Part shown: one piece after another, positions 5,723 through 5,917 of the stretch | Numbering within the stretch: position 1 is the stretch's first letter | How the letters are laid out: each line of letters starts with the position of its first letter | Assembly: GCA_900554405.1 (NCBI GenBank) | Contig: USHI01000087.1 | Location: 1-5,917, forward strand | DNA length: 5,917 bases | Source: an uncultured Eubacteriales bacterium | Lineage (GTDB): Bacteria; Bacillota; Clostridia; Oscillospirales; CAG-382 | Direction: 5' to 3' | Notes under the pieces: model-generated | What the model saw: only the letters and a program-made list of their open reading frames with translations | The model's database searches: none | Told to the model about the DNA's origin: nothing | Translations under genes and position numbers: made by a program

Positions 5723-5917
5723 ATGAACCCTTACTTTGATTCAAGAGACAAACGGTGCAAGGAGCCCTTCGGCGCGGTTGCCGCCGGCACGGCGGTGCAC
5801 TTCGCCTTACAGGATGAGACATATTACGGCTGCGAGCTGCTGGTGCGCCGGGAATTTGCGGGCGCGGAGGACGTCTGTCCCCTGCCCCCGGCGGAGGGCG
5901 GCTTCGCCGGCAGCTAC
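5723..5917 (+). CDS. N-terminus of a probable GH13 glycoside hydrolase (3' partial)
   Basis: The frame opens at ATG 5723 and runs off the window after 65 residues. It begins MNPYFDSRDKRCKEPFGAV and continues with a hydrophobic beta-rich stretch (GTAVHFAL, CELLVRREF). This resembles the N-terminal beta module that precedes the catalytic barrel in alpha-amylase/pullulanase-type GH13 enzymes of Clostridia. No catalytic residue is in view, so the family call depends on N-terminal resemblance only. There is no signal peptide, which suggests a cytoplasmic enzyme acting on imported maltodextrins or glycogen. GAGAG ends 4 bases before the ATG, a weak site; AAGGA (5704-5708) is further away. It starts 18 bases after the penicillin-binding protein stop codon and shares the GC-rich codon style of that gene's second half. 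Confidence 0.6.
   Translation, partial: MNPYFDSRDKRCKEPFGAVAAGTAVHFALQDETYYGCELLVRREFAGAEDVCPLPPAEGGFAGSY

Overview
The window looks like a piece of a gut- or rumen-type Clostridia genome (Oscillospirales-like), probably from a metagenome contig. This rests on a dockerin-bearing secreted protein, a Firmicutes-style mraZ-rsmH-ftsL-pbp order, AGGAG-type ribosome binding sites and moderately GC-rich codon use. All genes are on the + strand. No tRNA, rRNA, CRISPR array or insertion sequence was seen.

Region 1 (1-1197) is the 3' part of a gene for a secreted protein with a DUF4855 domain, a discoidin/F5-8C-like beta domain and a C-terminal type I dockerin. Such a protein would normally be plugged into a cellulosome-like scaffold. 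Region 2 (1198-1714) is a non-coding gap of about 520 bases. It holds a strong intrinsic terminator, a second terminator preceded by sequences that could pair as an attenuator, a long unexplained hairpin and a good sigma-A promoter. After the promoter come three decameric repeats that fit a MraZ operator.

Region 3 (1715 to about 4840) is the start of the division and cell wall (dcw) cluster: mraZ (regulator), rsmH (16S rRNA m4C1402 methyltransferase), an ftsL-type membrane coiled-coil protein, and the N-terminal half of a class B penicillin-binding protein of FtsI/SpoVD type. These genes normally work together in septal or spore peptidoglycan synthesis.

Region 4 (about 4840-5917) differs. 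Within the active-site motif of the penicillin-binding protein, codon use shifts abruptly to a GC-richer, CTG-dominated style, and the protein changes from FtsI/SpoVD-like to PBP2/MrdA-like. The next gene is the start of a probable GH13 glycosidase, where mraY or a mur/fts gene would be expected. The reading frame is intact. The simplest explanation is a chimeric join of two genomes (assembly artefact) at a shared conserved motif; a true recombinant gene is the alternative. I did not find convincing evidence of a wholly new biological system. The join and the control elements upstream of mraZ are the points most worth checking.
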